Counted from the stretch's first letter, positions 1 through 9,768 are shown. The stretch: DNA of 61,168 bases from Sebaldella sp. (GCA_018058425.1 JAGOZX010000008.1:1-61168), one strand, 5' to 3'. Numbers and translations are program-made. Notes: generated from the letters alone by a model not told the origin.

Positions 1-457
1 CCTATATATTTTCTATTACTACAATATTATTTTATTTAATAATTGCATTTGATTTTATATTAGTTTTAAATTTGGACTTGAGCTTACAGATGAGATTAGC
101 TTTAAAATATTATCATGAAATTTGAGATATAATTTTAAGTTTTATTTTTTCATTGGTCCCCCTTCTTCTTAAATTGATGCTAAATTTAAGAAATCAAATA
201 CATTTATATTTTAACTCTTCTAATATTAATGCAATTTTTTGGATATGTCAATAAAGATTAAAAAAATTTGTTAATATAATAATAATAATAAAATTTTCAT
301 GTTACAACCATGTTACATATGTTATTTTAAATGTTGTACTATCTTAAATTTTATAACTATGATAAGAAAATAAAAAATGAGAATAAGAAGTTCTATAATA
401 CTGATCTAAGAAGGGGAAAACTACATAATGTTAGTAATAATTTTGGAGATAAAAATA
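1..457. other. AT-rich intergenic stretch, no gene seen
   Basis: No coding region can be supported here. A 77-codon open frame at 331-564 lacks a ribosome binding site, has low-complexity composition and overlaps a terminator hairpin, so it is not called. An ATA microsatellite lies near 272-291, and GTTAC/GTAAC words cluster at 298-325. The region is the downstream flank of the minus-strand TrmO-like gene. Confidence 0.6.
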
Positions 458-489
458 TGACAGTTTTAAATTATTCCTCAAAACTGTCA
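458..489. terminator. Bidirectional intrinsic terminator
   Basis: A perfect 10-bp inverted repeat, TGACAGTTTT at 458-467 and AAAACTGTCA at 480-489, has a 12-nt loop and A/T-runs on both outer sides. It lies about 70 bp past the stop of the minus-strand TrmO-like gene and would end that transcript. Confidence 0.65.
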
Positions 490-560
490 TTAAACTTTTT
501 TATGAAATTATTATTCCTCTATGGCAAAAATAATTTCTTCATATTTATTTCTTTATACTG

Positions 561-1037
561 TTAAAAATTAAATTCATTTTCCCAATCAAAACTTCCTGAT
601 TGCTCTAGACTCTTTGGCCAATGAGCGCACCACTTTGGTACTGTAGAAGTATCAACTCTGTCAAAACTTGGTGTGTATGGTTTAATATCAAGAACTGGCG
701 AGCCATGATTTGCATCAATATAGGCAATATGAATAATACCTTTTATATAATCAATATTGATGATTTGTACTGCTGTTAAAGCAAGTGGATTAGGTCTGAT
801 AGGTGACCTTGTAGCAAATATACCCATTACTTCTGGTGCTTTCTTATATGGCTGCGATGTTTCAAGAATGCTTCTCATTTTATCACTGTTAAAGTCACTA
901 AACCACCAGATAACACTTAGATGACTAAAGCCATCTAAAGCTTTTAAAGCTGGAATATATTGTGGTTCAAGCTCAATAAACATTTCCTCTTCTTTGATAT
1001 TAATTTTCCCAATTGGTTTAACTTGAAAATTTTTCAT
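561..1037 (-). CDS. TrmO/TsaA-like (UPF0066) SAM-dependent tRNA methyltransferase
   Basis: This 158-residue protein belongs to the UPF0066/TsaA family. The E. coli member TrmO N6-methylates t6A37 of threonine tRNAs using S-adenosylmethionine in the cytoplasm. The family signature is visible as FATRSPIRPNPLAL around residues 79-92, followed by LDIKPYTPSFD near 113-123. Both are part of the SAM/tRNA-binding barrel. The length is that of a minimal single-domain member, shorter than E. coli TrmO. The start is set by an AAGGAGG at 1045-1051 on the minus strand, six bases before ATG. The gene sits 107 bp downstream of a MerR-family regulator on the same strand, and its own promoter has the exact geometry MerR regulators act on. 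It is therefore probably an inducible paralogue rather than a housekeeping copy. Family assignment is firm; the exact tRNA substrate is inferred. Confidence 0.88.
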   Translation of the reverse strand: MKNFQVKPIGKINIKEEEMFIELEPQYIPALKALDGFSHLSVIWWFSDFNSDKMRSILETSQPYKKAPEVMGIFATRSPIRPNPLALTAVQIINIDYIKGIIHIAYIDANHGSPVLDIKPYTPSFDRVDTSTVPKWCAHWPKSLEQSGSFDWENEFNF

Positions 1038-1075
1038 ATTTCATTCCTCCTTAAATTTTATTTTTCTGTAAATAT

Positions 1076-1106
1076 AATATAGACCCTCACATCATGTGAG
1101 AGTCAA
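1076..1106 (-). promoter_or_regulatory. MerR-type promoter and operator of the TrmO-like gene
   Basis: Read on the minus strand, a -35 TTGACT (1106-1101) and a -10 TATATT (1081-1076) are separated by 19 bp instead of 17. The spacer holds CTCACATGATGTGAG (1086-1100), a perfect 7+1+7 palindrome. A long 19-bp spacer filled by a dyad is the hallmark of promoters untwisted by MerR-family activators. The MerR-family gene lies directly upstream, so it is the likely activator. Confidence 0.8.
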
Positions 1107-1144
1107 TAACAAAAAAATAAATTGTAAAAGTAAAGTACTTTTAA

Positions 1145-1960
1145 TCAAATTTTTTTAAGTGGAATTTGTATTTCGGTTAAGTATTTATCTGGATTTTTTT
1201 CATTCCACGGCCCGCGATGAATAATCTGTCTATTTTGTCCATCCATTTTGTATTGGTTGTGTTTTTGTAACCAACCTGCAAAGGAAAGGTATGTATCAGC
1301 AATATTTTCAAAAGAACCATATACCATACTATACATCATAATTGGTACAGGTTCTATATTTCGATATGTAAAATCACTTATATTTTTTTCCATTTTAGTT
1401 ACATGTACACATATTTCAATATCAACATCCTTTTCTTTATAATCCGTATCATGATAAATAGTAAAAGTGTTGTCTGAAATGGAAATATCATTTTCACTAG
1501 CAAAGTTCATCATTTCCTTCCATAACACACCTTCAGTGTAATAGTCGGGAACAATGCGCCTCAAAGAAAGTACCTGATAGCTGGGAATGGATTTTATTGC
1601 AACATTTAAATGTATCTCTATATTCTTTTGTAAGATATCCCTTTTTGCTAATTCAATTTTAGATAGTTTATTCTGTTCAATTTCGATTGTTTTTTTTATT
1701 TCTAAGCTTTTATTGTTAAGTAGGGTGGTGAAAGAATCATCACTCCATTGATTAAATACAGCTATAATTTCTGAAATTTTAAAACCTAAGTCCCGTAAAA
1801 AAATAATTTTATTTAAAGTAGGAATTTGTTCCAGAGAATATAATCTATAATTTGTAAATTTATCAATTTCTGCAGGTTTTAATAAACCAGTTTCATCATA
1901 ATGTCGGAGCATACGAATTGACACTTGCGTTAATTTTGAAAATTCTCCTATTTTAAACAT
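1145..1960 (-). CDS. MerR-family transcriptional activator with GyrI-like effector domain
   Basis: A 271-residue regulator of BmrR-like layout. Residues 1-70 form the MerR winged helix (KIGEFSKLTQVSIRMLRHYDETGLL, then YRLYSLEQIPTLNKI). Residues about 75-115 form the dimerisation coiled coil, rich in Lys, Glu and Ile. Residues about 120-271 resemble a GyrI/AraC-type effector-binding domain (IPSYQVLSLRRIVPDY), which in relatives binds hydrophobic or cationic drugs. AGGTG sits just before ATG on the minus strand. The only gene downstream on the same strand encodes a TrmO-like methyltransferase with a MerR-geometry promoter, so that gene is the probable target. The ligand is unknown. No MerR-geometry promoter was noticed in front of the regulator itself. 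Confidence 0.88.
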   Translation of the reverse strand: MFKIGEFSKLTQVSIRMLRHYDETGLLKPAEIDKFTNYRLYSLEQIPTLNKIIFLRDLGFKISEIIAVFNQWSDDSFTTLLNNKSLEIKKTIEIEQNKLSKIELAKRDILQKNIEIHLNVAIKSIPSYQVLSLRRIVPDYYTEGVLWKEMMNFASENDISISDNTFTIYHDTDYKEKDVDIEICVHVTKMEKNISDFTYRNIEPVPIMMYSMVYGSFENIADTYLSFAGWLQKHNQYKMDGQNRQIIHRGPWNEKNPDKYLTEIQIPLKKI

Positions 1961-2043
1961 AATATCACCTACTATATTATAAATGCTTTTTATAAAGTGT
2001 GCAAGGAAAATATATATTATAAAGGCTTAAGTGCTGGAAATAT

Positions 2044-2091
2044 AAATGATTTAAAAATCATTTACACTAAAGTTAAATAACGTGGTATAAT
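2044..2091 (+). promoter_or_regulatory. Promoter with overlapping 20-bp palindrome
   Basis: The sequence AAATGATTTAAAAATCATTT at 2044-2063 is a perfect 9+2+9 inverted repeat whose right end overlaps a -35-like TTACAC (2062-2067). A consensus -10 TATAAT follows at 2086-2091, with 18-bp spacing. It lies between the divergent merR gene and the unknown gene at 2150. A repressor bound to the palindrome would block RNA polymerase. Which protein binds it is not known. Confidence 0.55.
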
Positions 2092-2149
2092 TTAAATCAT
2101 ATTGGAAACTTGAATTAGAAAAAAAATAAAAGATCAGGAGGAAAATATT

Positions 2150-2794
2150 ATGAAAATTGTAAGAACAAAAACTGTAGAATTAACTGTGATTCCAGCTATA
2201 GCATATAAACAAAAGCTATCATCTGGTGGAGCAGGTATTAAAATACTTCGTTTGGATGTAGAGGCTACTGCGGCAGCAACTCTAGATAAAAGTACTGGTG
2301 AAGCTATTCCTTATGGAAAAGTTGATGAAGCTTTATTTCCAATCGCAGCATTTGAAGAAGCAATAGAACTAACATTAGGAATGCCTTATTCAGGTCGTCA
2401 AAATATTAGAATAGACACATCTAAGTATGTAGAAAAAACTGAAGAGCCTGAACAGGAAGAAATCATGGATATGGTTAATAGCGATGAATACAAGGCAATA
2501 GTAGAACGTTATAGTGATGAAAAAGACAAGTTAAATTATACACTTATGAATAAAGACTTTATTAAGTTTGCATCTAAAAGCAAAACTGTGGAAGATATGG
2601 TTAAAAATAGTGCATTAACTGAGGAAATACTTTTGTTTATTATTAAAAGTAGAGCTACTTTTATTGCAAATAAAAAAGAGAGCCTTGATGATAAAGAGGT
2701 TATTGCACTTATAGAAACACTTGATGAGATTAATACAAGAAGTGCATTTAAAGAATTAAAGAATCATATTAATAAAATGCTTTCAAAAAAATAG
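2150..2794 (+). CDS. Conserved-looking cytoplasmic protein of unknown function
   Basis: A 214-residue protein I do not recognise. AGGAGG lies just upstream of ATG. It has its own -10/-35 and a strong terminator, so it is probably monocistronic. There is no signal peptide or membrane segment. Residues 1-95 look like a compact mixed alpha/beta domain (VRTKTVELTVIPAIAYKQKL at the start). Residues 96-105 form a Glu-rich linker (EKTEEPEQEE). Residues 105-214 are predicted mostly helical and highly charged, ending in a Lys-rich tail. Cys and Trp are absent. The codon pattern matches the neighbours, so recent transfer is not evident. The divergent neighbour is a MerR regulator, but nothing links the two except the shared intergenic region. 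Confidence 0.75.
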   Translation: MKIVRTKTVELTVIPAIAYKQKLSSGGAGIKILRLDVEATAAATLDKSTGEAIPYGKVDEALFPIAAFEEAIELTLGMPYSGRQNIRIDTSKYVEKTEEPEQEEIMDMVNSDEYKAIVERYSDEKDKLNYTLMNKDFIKFASKSKTVEDMVKNSALTEEILLFIIKSRATFIANKKESLDDKEVIALIETLDEINTRSAFKELKNHINKMLSKK

Positions 2795-2832
2795 AAAGCA
2801 TAAAAGAAAATCATATATTATAAAATTTTAAT

Positions 2833-2882
2833 AAAAGCACCTTAGATGTTTGGTAAAAGCCAATATCTAAGGTGCTTTTTAT
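2833..2882 (+). terminator. Strong rho-independent terminator
   Basis: A 15-bp perfect stem pairs 2833-2847 (ending GCACCTTAGAT) with 2865-2879 (ATCTAAGGTGC). It runs into T-rich sequence and lies 40 bp past the stop codon of the unknown gene at 2150. Confidence 0.9.
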
Positions 2883-2947
2883 AATAAAATAAAACTTATA
2901 AAAGAATTGAATTTTAGCAGTAAAACATTGATCTGTGTTTCAAAAAT

Positions 2948-2976
2948 TTGAATTATAATAAAATTTGTGGTACAAT
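2948..2976 (+). promoter_or_regulatory. Sigma-70-type promoter of autotransporter 1
   Basis: A -35 TTGAAT (2948-2953), a 17-bp spacer and a -10 TACAAT (2971-2976) give a leader of about 60 nt before the ATG at 3046. Confidence 0.6.
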
Positions 2977-3045
2977 ATACGAAAATTATTTACAAATTAG
3001 ATTTAGATTCTATATTTGTTTAGTGAGTTGGAAAAGGAGATAATA

Positions 3046-6000
3046 ATGTTTAAAAATAAAAAGTTGTTAATGTTCTTAATGGCAGTAAATGCAGCCTATG
3101 GAGCTAACGTAGAAAATGGAAATACAGGATTAGATACAAAATACGATAAATTATATACTAAAATGGTAAAAAACATAGATGAAGGAAAAACAAATGGAGA
3201 CAATTACAAGTTAATAGAAAATATTTTAAATACAAAAAATAAAGAACTAGCTGATTTGTATTTACAAAATGATTACATAATAAAACCAGAATTTTTAGAG
3301 TGGCAGGTTTTTTATAATGCTTTTTATAATCATAAAAATAGAGGAAAAGGTGGAAATACAGAGAATTTAGATTCAAATGGTATATCTGACAAAGAAGCTA
3401 AAAGCATTAGTTTAGGAATGGTAATTCCTATAAAAAATGTAAATGATAGAAATATTAATATGGAGATGAGTTTGGTGCCTACACCGAATATAGAATTTAA
3501 TTCTGGAAAAATAGGAGCGGTAAATGTAAATCCAATAGATCTAGATTATGAAAAAAATGATCTTTTATTTATAGCAACACCTATTTTTAATTATTCAAGT
3601 GTGAATGGAAGAGCAGATTATAGTACATTTGGAAATGTTACAAATGAAGTGAAATACTCTACTTCAGGAAGAAATATATTTGAGAATTTAAACCTCAGTA
3701 CAGTGGGAAATACGAAGGGTTTGTTTACAATTAGAGGAGAAGTTGTTGATGTTTCTGGAAATATGAGTTATGAAAATGCTGACTATGGGGTATCGGGAAC
3801 AGTTAATTCAAACTATACTCATACACTTGATCTTCATTCTAGTCTTGGTATTAATAATATAAGTATGAATGGTGATTATAAAATTCAAGGAGACTGGGAT
3901 ATAACAATGGATTCTCAAACTTCATGGCCAAAAGGATTTATAAGTTATAAACCAATTTATATAACTAAAGATGGGACTGTCACATATAATGGGAATCTAA
4001 ATTTAGATAATCCAGCAGGAGCTAATGGAATTCTAGCTGGAATGATTTTAGACTTAGATATTACTAATAGTTTAACTTCGGGACTAGAAGCAACATTAGT
4101 AAATAATGGAATTATAACATCAGTTGGTGGTCGTACTTATGGGATGATGCTAATAGCACCACAAGCTGATAAAGCTAAGTTAAATTTACTGAATAATAAC
4201 ATAATAAACATGAACTCTAAATTTAGTAGTTACGGACTCTTTTCAGGAGTTGGAATACATGTTATTTTCCCCTCAATGAATGTGGGAGAAGCACTAGTAA
4301 AAACAGGGAATATAAATCTAAATGGAGAAAAGGCTATAGGAGTAAATATAGCAAGTAGAAATACTCTAGGTGCTCCTATTATGGATTCTAAAGTTGATAT
4401 TGATGGTTCTGGTGGAATTATAAATGTAAATGGGAAAGATAATATTGGATTATACCTGAGTATATATAATGGTCAAATAGTATCTAATAATGGATTTGAG
4501 AATATGAAAAATATGAGCATATCTTTAGATGGAGATTCCGCAACTGGTATATATATAGATATGAAAACAGAAGAAGAAAAAAATAAAAATATGATTTTAG
4601 ATAATTCTGTGATTAGAAGTATTTCTTTTGGAGATAACTCAGAAAATTCATTTATGTTTAATGTTAGTTCGGGTTCATTGATTATAGATAAAAGTATGGA
4701 GTCTGTATTAGGAGAAATTAATAAGGGAAGTAAAAATCATCTTGTATCTGTAAGAGGCGGAAATACTATCATTAATTATAGTGATGTTAACATAGGTGCA
4801 GGAGCAAAAGCTATGTCTGTATTTTCTACGGGAGGATCATTAATTGGAAATGAAGGAAGACTAGAAAATCATGGAAATATAGTGAATAATTCTTCAGAAT
4901 ATAATAACAATGGTGGAGTTGCTATTTTCGCATCAAATAACGGAACAGTAATTAATACTGGAAATATAGAAATGAATGGTGATAAGGCCACAGCAATATC
5001 AAATCGTGGTTTTTTAGATTCAAAAAATGATTATATTATAGTAAATGGAAATAATTCTGTAGCATTAGGTGGTCTTGCTATAAATAATAAGAGTACAAAT
5101 AATGTATCATCAAATAAAATAGAAGTAACAGGTAATGAAAGTGTAGTTTTTTATTCATCAGGTGGTGATTTTACACTATCTCCAAATACAAATAGTTCTC
5201 TAGAAGCAACTATAGATGGAAGAAATTCGGTTTTATTTTTTAGTCAAGAAGACAGTTCACTTTCTGGTGACGGAAAGTATACAATAAATGGAAAAGTAAA
5301 TGGACAAGTAAAAAATGGGGCAATAGCAATTGGTTATGAAGGGTACTCTAATAGGACAAACATCCTAAATATAGGAGACTTATTTGATACTTCTAATGGA
5401 GAATTAAATATACATGTTGATGATAATAGTTATGCATTATCAATTGTTGGAGCATCATTAAATTTATCAGGTATATCAAATTTAGGTTCACAAGGAATAA
5501 ACCTAACAGGAAGTCAAAAATCAAGGCTGAATTGGGGAATCTTGTATATAGATGAAGATTCTAATTTAGATAAAAATAATACAACTGGTAGTAAGATATA
5601 TAGAGATATGGAAGTAAGTCTTTCTGACATAACATTAAAAGAAGGAGTTACAATAACAGGATCAGAAGATTCACAATTAGGAATGGCTCAAAGTGGAATG
5701 GTATATTATGGGATAATTCCTATGTATCCAAGTCTATTAAATGAAGGAAAAATTTCATTAACAGGATCAAATACTGTTGGTATATATGCTAAAAAGGGAA
5801 CTATAAAAAATACAGGTACTGTAGAAACAATTGGAGATAATGGAATAGGATTATTTGGAAAAGTAGCAGATGTAACAAATGACGGTACTATAAAAATAGG
5901 GAATCATGGAATAGGAATATATGCAGAAACTCTCTTAAAACCAAGTGATTACGATACTTATGGAGCAAGTTCTTCTATTATAAATGCAGGAAGTATAATA

Positions 6001-9000
6001 GCAGAATCTGGTGAAAAGGCTATAGGAATATATGCAATTAAAAATACTGATTCTAGTGTAACAACACCAAGCAATAACAGTATCACTTTAAACTCAGGAA
6101 CAAACATAGATGTAAGTAAGTCTGTGGGAGGAATAGGTATTTATACTGATAAAAGTGATGTGACAGGAACAGGAGTAATAAGTGTAGGAAAAGATGGAGT
6201 TGGAGTATATGCAAAGGATTCAGATGTAAATTTAAATAATATGGAATTAAATCTTTTAGGTGATAATGCAGTAGGAATTTATACAGATGGAATAACTTCA
6301 TTTACAGGAAATGGTACAATAAATATAGATGGAAAAGGAATAGTTGTATTTAATAATCTATCATCAGGTGTATTTAATCAAAATTTTGATATAAGTTCTA
6401 CAGAAGGTTCGACATATGTTTTTCAAAATATGAAAAATTCAGAAATATATTCAAATGGAACAATTAAGTTAAGTGAAGGCGGAATGTATAACTATGGTCA
6501 AAACTCTGCAATATTATTAGGAACAAACTCTGTTATGACATCATTTAATAATACAAAAAATGATTATGAATCTAGGATTATAGGAATAGCATTAAGTGGA
6601 GCAAACTCAAATGGAACTCCTACAATAATAGGTGGTCAAAGTGTATCACACGAAGCCACAAATATGGGAACAATGCATTTTGGAGATGAGTCATCAGGAA
6701 TGTATGTAATGGATGGAGCAAGTGCTTTGAATTCCGGAGAGATATCATTAGGGAAAAATTCAGTAGGGATATTAGGAAAAGGAACAGGGACAAGTATAAA
6801 CAATGCAAACTTGATAAATATAAAAGAAGGTTCTGTAGGATTATTTTTAAATAATGGAAAAGACATAAATAATTCTGGAACTATAAATGGAACAGGAAAT
6901 AAAATAGTAGGGATATATTCTGATACTGCAAATGCTTCAAATATAAAAAATACAGGAAGTATAAATTTAACTGGAGATAGAACAGTTGGAGTATATATGA
7001 CAGGTTCGGGAAGTCAAGCTTTTGAAAATACAGGGAATATAACAGTTGGACATTCATCAAATCAGACAGATCCAAGTATAGGAGTGTATAATAATACAGA
7101 AAATGGTCTGGTAATAAATACGAATTTAATAAAAGCTGGAGATAATTCTATAGGAATATATAATAAGTCAGGAATAATAAAACAAACATCTGGAAGTATT
7201 GAAGCAGGAGCAGATGGAATGGGGATATATTCAGATTCAGGTAGAATTGAACTGACAGGTGGATCAATAAATCTAAATGGAACAAATGCAGTAGGAATCT
7301 ATGCAATAAATCAGACACAAATAGATAATAATGCTAATATTAATATGTTAGATGGGAATTATGGAATAGTATTAAATACAGGATCGGACTTAATAAATAG
7401 AAAAGCTCAGACTTTGGGAAATGATGGAGTATTTGTTTATTCAAAGGGTGGTTCAAATATATTAAGTGAAACAGGTGCTGATTTAATAATGAATGGTTCA
7501 AGAAATGTCGGCTTTTATATGAGTGACGGAGGAACTATAATAAATAAAGCAAGTATAACAGCAAACACAGGAGACTCAAATATAGGGATTTATAACAAAG
7601 AAGGAACTATAGATAATAGTGGAGATATAAAAGTAGGAGATTCTTTAATAGTAGATCCTGATAATTCATATGCAAATAGTTATTCAGTTGGTTTATATGG
7701 AGATAAAACTATAGATATGAAAAATACTGGAAATATAGAAGTAGGAGAATCTGGGGTAGGATTTTATACAAGAGGAAGCGTAAATGAATCTCTAAATACA
7801 GGAGATATAACTTCATTATCAGATTCAGCAATAGGAATATTTGTGGATAATGGTTCTATAAAAAATGAAGGAAATATAACATTATCAGGAGATAAATCTA
7901 TAGGGATAGCAGGTGAAAGAAGCTCACAGATAACTAATGCTGGAACAATAAATATGAATGGTAATGATAGTATAGGAATTTATGCTAATTTAAATAGTAA
8001 GGTAGTCAATACAAATACAGGAATAATAAATATAAATGGTAATAATAGTACAGGAATACAATTATCAAGTGGATCAGTATTAGAGAATTATGGTCAGATA
8101 AATCTGGCAAGTGGGATAACAGGATCAAAAAATATAGATAATGGTACAGGTTCTTATATACCACCAAGTATAATAAATGCAGGAGTAATAAAAGTAGATG
8201 AAAAGTTTGAACTAGATGGTTTAACACTGACTATAAAAGTAGACCCATCAACAATGAGAATACCAACACTGGAAGAAATAACAGTGGGTGGATATGATTA
8301 TGATGATATAAATTCAGGATTTTTGGTATCAAATGGAACAAGTATAAAAGCACCAAGTTTTGATTTTAATGGAAATTCAATAGGGATAGACCCTTCATTT
8401 ACTCAAGGAACAAATGCAAGAGTATATAAGTTTGAAAATGTATTTGATCCAAATACTCCAGAGGGGGGACCAAATACAGGAATAGTATCATTAAAGAGTA
8501 TGAGTTTGAGTTTTGATGCAATACCAGTAGTCAATGAGAATACTGGTGGAATAGACGTTTGGATGGAAAAGATAAATTATGATAAATTTACAGATGGCAC
8601 ATGGTATGACGGTTTTGCTGGAAATATAGAATCTAATTATTTAGGAGCAACAGGGAATGCCTTAAAATTATATGATAAATTAGATATGATAAAAGATGAA
8701 AGAGACTTAGCAAATAGCTTTGAACAGCTTGCAGGAGATACATATGCAAATATAACACAAAGAGAGCAAGACATAACAGGGGTATTTAAAAATACACTAG
8801 AAATATTGCAAAACTCAGAAAATAATACAAAAGAGAATGTAAAAGTAAGTATAATAGCAGGAAAAGGAACAACAAAAGAGGATACAACAGGAGTAGTAAA
8901 TTATGATTATAATACAGTTGGAGCAATGGCTTTACGAGAAGTAGAGAGAACTTATAAACATAAATTTGGTTATTCATTAGGTTACAGTAGAACAGACTTT

Positions 9001-9678
9001 GAATTTGATGGAACAAAAGATAAGGATAGAGCAGATACAATTCAAATAGGATTACATAATAAGTATTCACTAGGAGACTGGGAAATAAAGAATGATTTAT
9101 TAGGAAGAGTAAGTTTCCATGATGTAGATAGAAGTGTAAATTGGTATGATGGAAGTAGTTCAAAACTAAATTCAGATTATAATGTATATGGAATAAGTTC
9201 ATTTAATGAAATAGGAAAGAGAATAGATTTGGGGAATAATTTAAAAGTAGTACCTTATGCAGGCTTAGAACTAGGTTATATGACACACTCAAGTTTTGAA
9301 GAGAGTGGAGGAGCAGAGAGTCTAAAAGTAGATAGTAATGATGCTTATAGTATAAAACCAGGAATAGGAGTAAGACTTGAGGGAGAAAAGGCATTAGGAG
9401 TAACTGAAAATTGGAAACTAAAAGGAAATCTAGGTATAGGTTATGAATATGAGCTTGGAGATATGAATAAGCAGGAAAAAGCAAGTTTAAAAGAGATAGA
9501 GCAAGGGTATCATAAGTTAGCCAAAACAGCAGAAGAAAAAGGAAGTTTTAGAACAGCAGGTTCAATAGGATTAGAGTTAAAAGAAAGATATACAGTATCA
9601 TTAATAGGAGAATACAGAATAGGGGAAAGTGATCAAGAAGATTATAGAACAGGTATTAATTTAAAAGCTGTATTTTAA
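3046..9678 (+). CDS. Large fusobacterial type Va autotransporter (intact, 2210 aa)
   Basis: An outer-membrane autotransporter adhesin whose passenger is carried to the surface by its own C-terminal barrel. I start it at the ATG at 3046, preceded by AAAAGGAGA with good spacing; an upstream in-frame TTG at 3016 has no such site. Signal peptide: residues 1-19 (KNKKLLMFLMAVNAAYG, then AN). Residues about 27-112 are the helical N-terminal module shared by all five paralogues here (KYDKLYTKMVKN ... IKPEFLEWQ). Unlike the others, it lacks a proline-rich segment after this module. Residues about 340-1690 repeat a GIY/GVY pattern (for example GDKTVGVY-like turns with NTG), typical of a beta-helix passenger. 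Residues 1845-1925 are a conserved linker (FTDGTWYDGF). Residues 1930-2210 form the barrel, ending AVF with terminal Phe. No Cys was seen. The family includes RadD and Fap2, but this is not clearly an orthologue of either; the binding partner is unknown. Confidence 0.93.
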   Translation: MFKNKKLLMFLMAVNAAYGANVENGNTGLDTKYDKLYTKMVKNIDEGKTNGDNYKLIENILNTKNKELADLYLQNDYIIKPEFLEWQVFYNAFYNHKNRGKGGNTENLDSNGISDKEAKSISLGMVIPIKNVNDRNINMEMSLVPTPNIEFNSGKIGAVNVNPIDLDYEKNDLLFIATPIFNYSSVNGRADYSTFGNVTNEVKYSTSGRNIFENLNLSTVGNTKGLFTIRGEVVDVSGNMSYENADYGVSGTVNSNYTHTLDLHSSLGINNISMNGDYKIQGDWDITMDSQTSWPKGFISYKPIYITKDGTVTYNGNLNLDNPAGANGILAGMILDLDITNSLTSGLEATLVNNGIITSVGGRTYGMMLIAPQADKAKLNLLNNNIINMNSKFSSYGLFSGVGIHVIFPSMNVGEALVKTGNINLNGEKAIGVNIASRNTLGAPIMDSKVDIDGSGGIINVNGKDNIGLYLSIYNGQIVSNNGFENMKNMSISLDGDSATGIYIDMKTEEEKNKNMILDNSVIRSISFGDNSENSFMFNVSSGSLIIDKSMESVLGEINKGSKNHLVSVRGGNTIINYSDVNIGAGAKAMSVFSTGGSLIGNEGRLENHGNIVNNSSEYNNNGGVAIFASNNGTVINTGNIEMNGDKATAISNRGFLDSKNDYIIVNGNNSVALGGLAINNKSTNNVSSNKIEVTGNESVVFYSSGGDFTLSPNTNSSLEATIDGRNSVLFFSQEDSSLSGDGKYTINGKVNGQVKNGAIAIGYEGYSNRTNILNIGDLFDTSNGELNIHVDDNSYALSIVGASLNLSGISNLGSQGINLTGSQKSRLNWGILYIDEDSNLDKNNTTGSKIYRDMEVSLSDITLKEGVTITGSEDSQLGMAQSGMVYYGIIPMYPSLLNEGKISLTGSNTVGIYAKKGTIKNTGTVETIGDNGIGLFGKVADVTNDGTIKIGNHGIGIYAETLLKPSDYDTYGASSSIINAGSIIAESGEKAIGIYAIKNTDSSVTTPSNNSITLNSGTNIDVSKSVGGIGIYTDKSDVTGTGVISVGKDGVGVYAKDSDVNLNNMELNLLGDNAVGIYTDGITSFTGNGTINIDGKGIVVFNNLSSGVFNQNFDISSTEGSTYVFQNMKNSEIYSNGTIKLSEGGMYNYGQNSAILLGTNSVMTSFNNTKNDYESRIIGIALSGANSNGTPTIIGGQSVSHEATNMGTMHFGDESSGMYVMDGASALNSGEISLGKNSVGILGKGTGTSINNANLINIKEGSVGLFLNNGKDINNSGTINGTGNKIVGIYSDTANASNIKNTGSINLTGDRTVGVYMTGSGSQAFENTGNITVGHSSNQTDPSIGVYNNTENGLVINTNLIKAGDNSIGIYNKSGIIKQTSGSIEAGADGMGIYSDSGRIELTGGSINLNGTNAVGIYAINQTQIDNNANINMLDGNYGIVLNTGSDLINRKAQTLGNDGVFVYSKGGSNILSETGADLIMNGSRNVGFYMSDGGTIINKASITANTGDSNIGIYNKEGTIDNSGDIKVGDSLIVDPDNSYANSYSVGLYGDKTIDMKNTGNIEVGESGVGFYTRGSVNESLNTGDITSLSDSAIGIFVDNGSIKNEGNITLSGDKSIGIAGERSSQITNAGTINMNGNDSIGIYANLNSKVVNTNTGIININGNNSTGIQLSSGSVLENYGQINLASGITGSKNIDNGTGSYIPPSIINAGVIKVDEKFELDGLTLTIKVDPSTMRIPTLEEITVGGYDYDDINSGFLVSNGTSIKAPSFDFNGNSIGIDPSFTQGTNARVYKFENVFDPNTPEGGPNTGIVSLKSMSLSFDAIPVVNENTGGIDVWMEKINYDKFTDGTWYDGFAGNIESNYLGATGNALKLYDKLDMIKDERDLANSFEQLAGDTYANITQREQDITGVFKNTLEILQNSENNTKENVKVSIIAGKGTTKEDTTGVVNYDYNTVGAMALREVERTYKHKFGYSLGYSRTDFEFDGTKDKDRADTIQIGLHNKYSLGDWEIKNDLLGRVSFHDVDRSVNWYDGSSSKLNSDYNVYGISSFNEIGKRIDLGNNLKVVPYAGLELGYMTHSSFEESGGAESLKVDSNDAYSIKPGIGVRLEGEKALGVTENWKLKGNLGIGYEYELGDMNKQEKASLKEIEQGYHKLAKTAEEKGSFRTAGSIGLELKERYTVSLIGEYRIGESDQEDYRTGINLKAVF

Positions 9679-9737
9679 TATTAAGGAAAAGTATCAATTT
9701 TAGTAGAATTCTAGAAAAATTCTAAATTAAAAAAATT

Positions 9738-9768
9738 AGCAGGAGAAGAATCTCCTGCTTTCATTTTA
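9738..9768 (+). terminator. Rho-independent terminator of autotransporter 1
   Basis: AGCAGGAGA (9738-9746), the tetraloop AGAA and TCTCCTGCT (9751-9759) form a 9-bp stem followed by TTCATTTT. It lies 60 bp after the autotransporter stop and directly before the end of the convergent gene. Confidence 0.85.

Noticed and set aside
331..564. 77-codon plus-strand open frame
   Set aside because: No ribosome binding site, low-complexity composition, and it runs through a terminator hairpin.
3016..3045. Upstream TTG start for autotransporter 1
   Set aside because: No ribosome binding site, and the signal peptide begins properly at the ATG at 3046.
5740..8060. Short tandem motifs in the autotransporters considered as CRISPR or satellite repeats
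   Set aside because: Repeats are protein-level GIY/NTG units with variable spacing and no identical spacers between fixed repeats.
8786..9484. Long antisense open frames inside the autotransporter barrels (also near 31502, 38479, 42297 and 43932)
   Set aside because: They are Leu/Tyr/His-rich or Pro/Val-rich mirror images of the repetitive AT-rich sense strand, without start sites.
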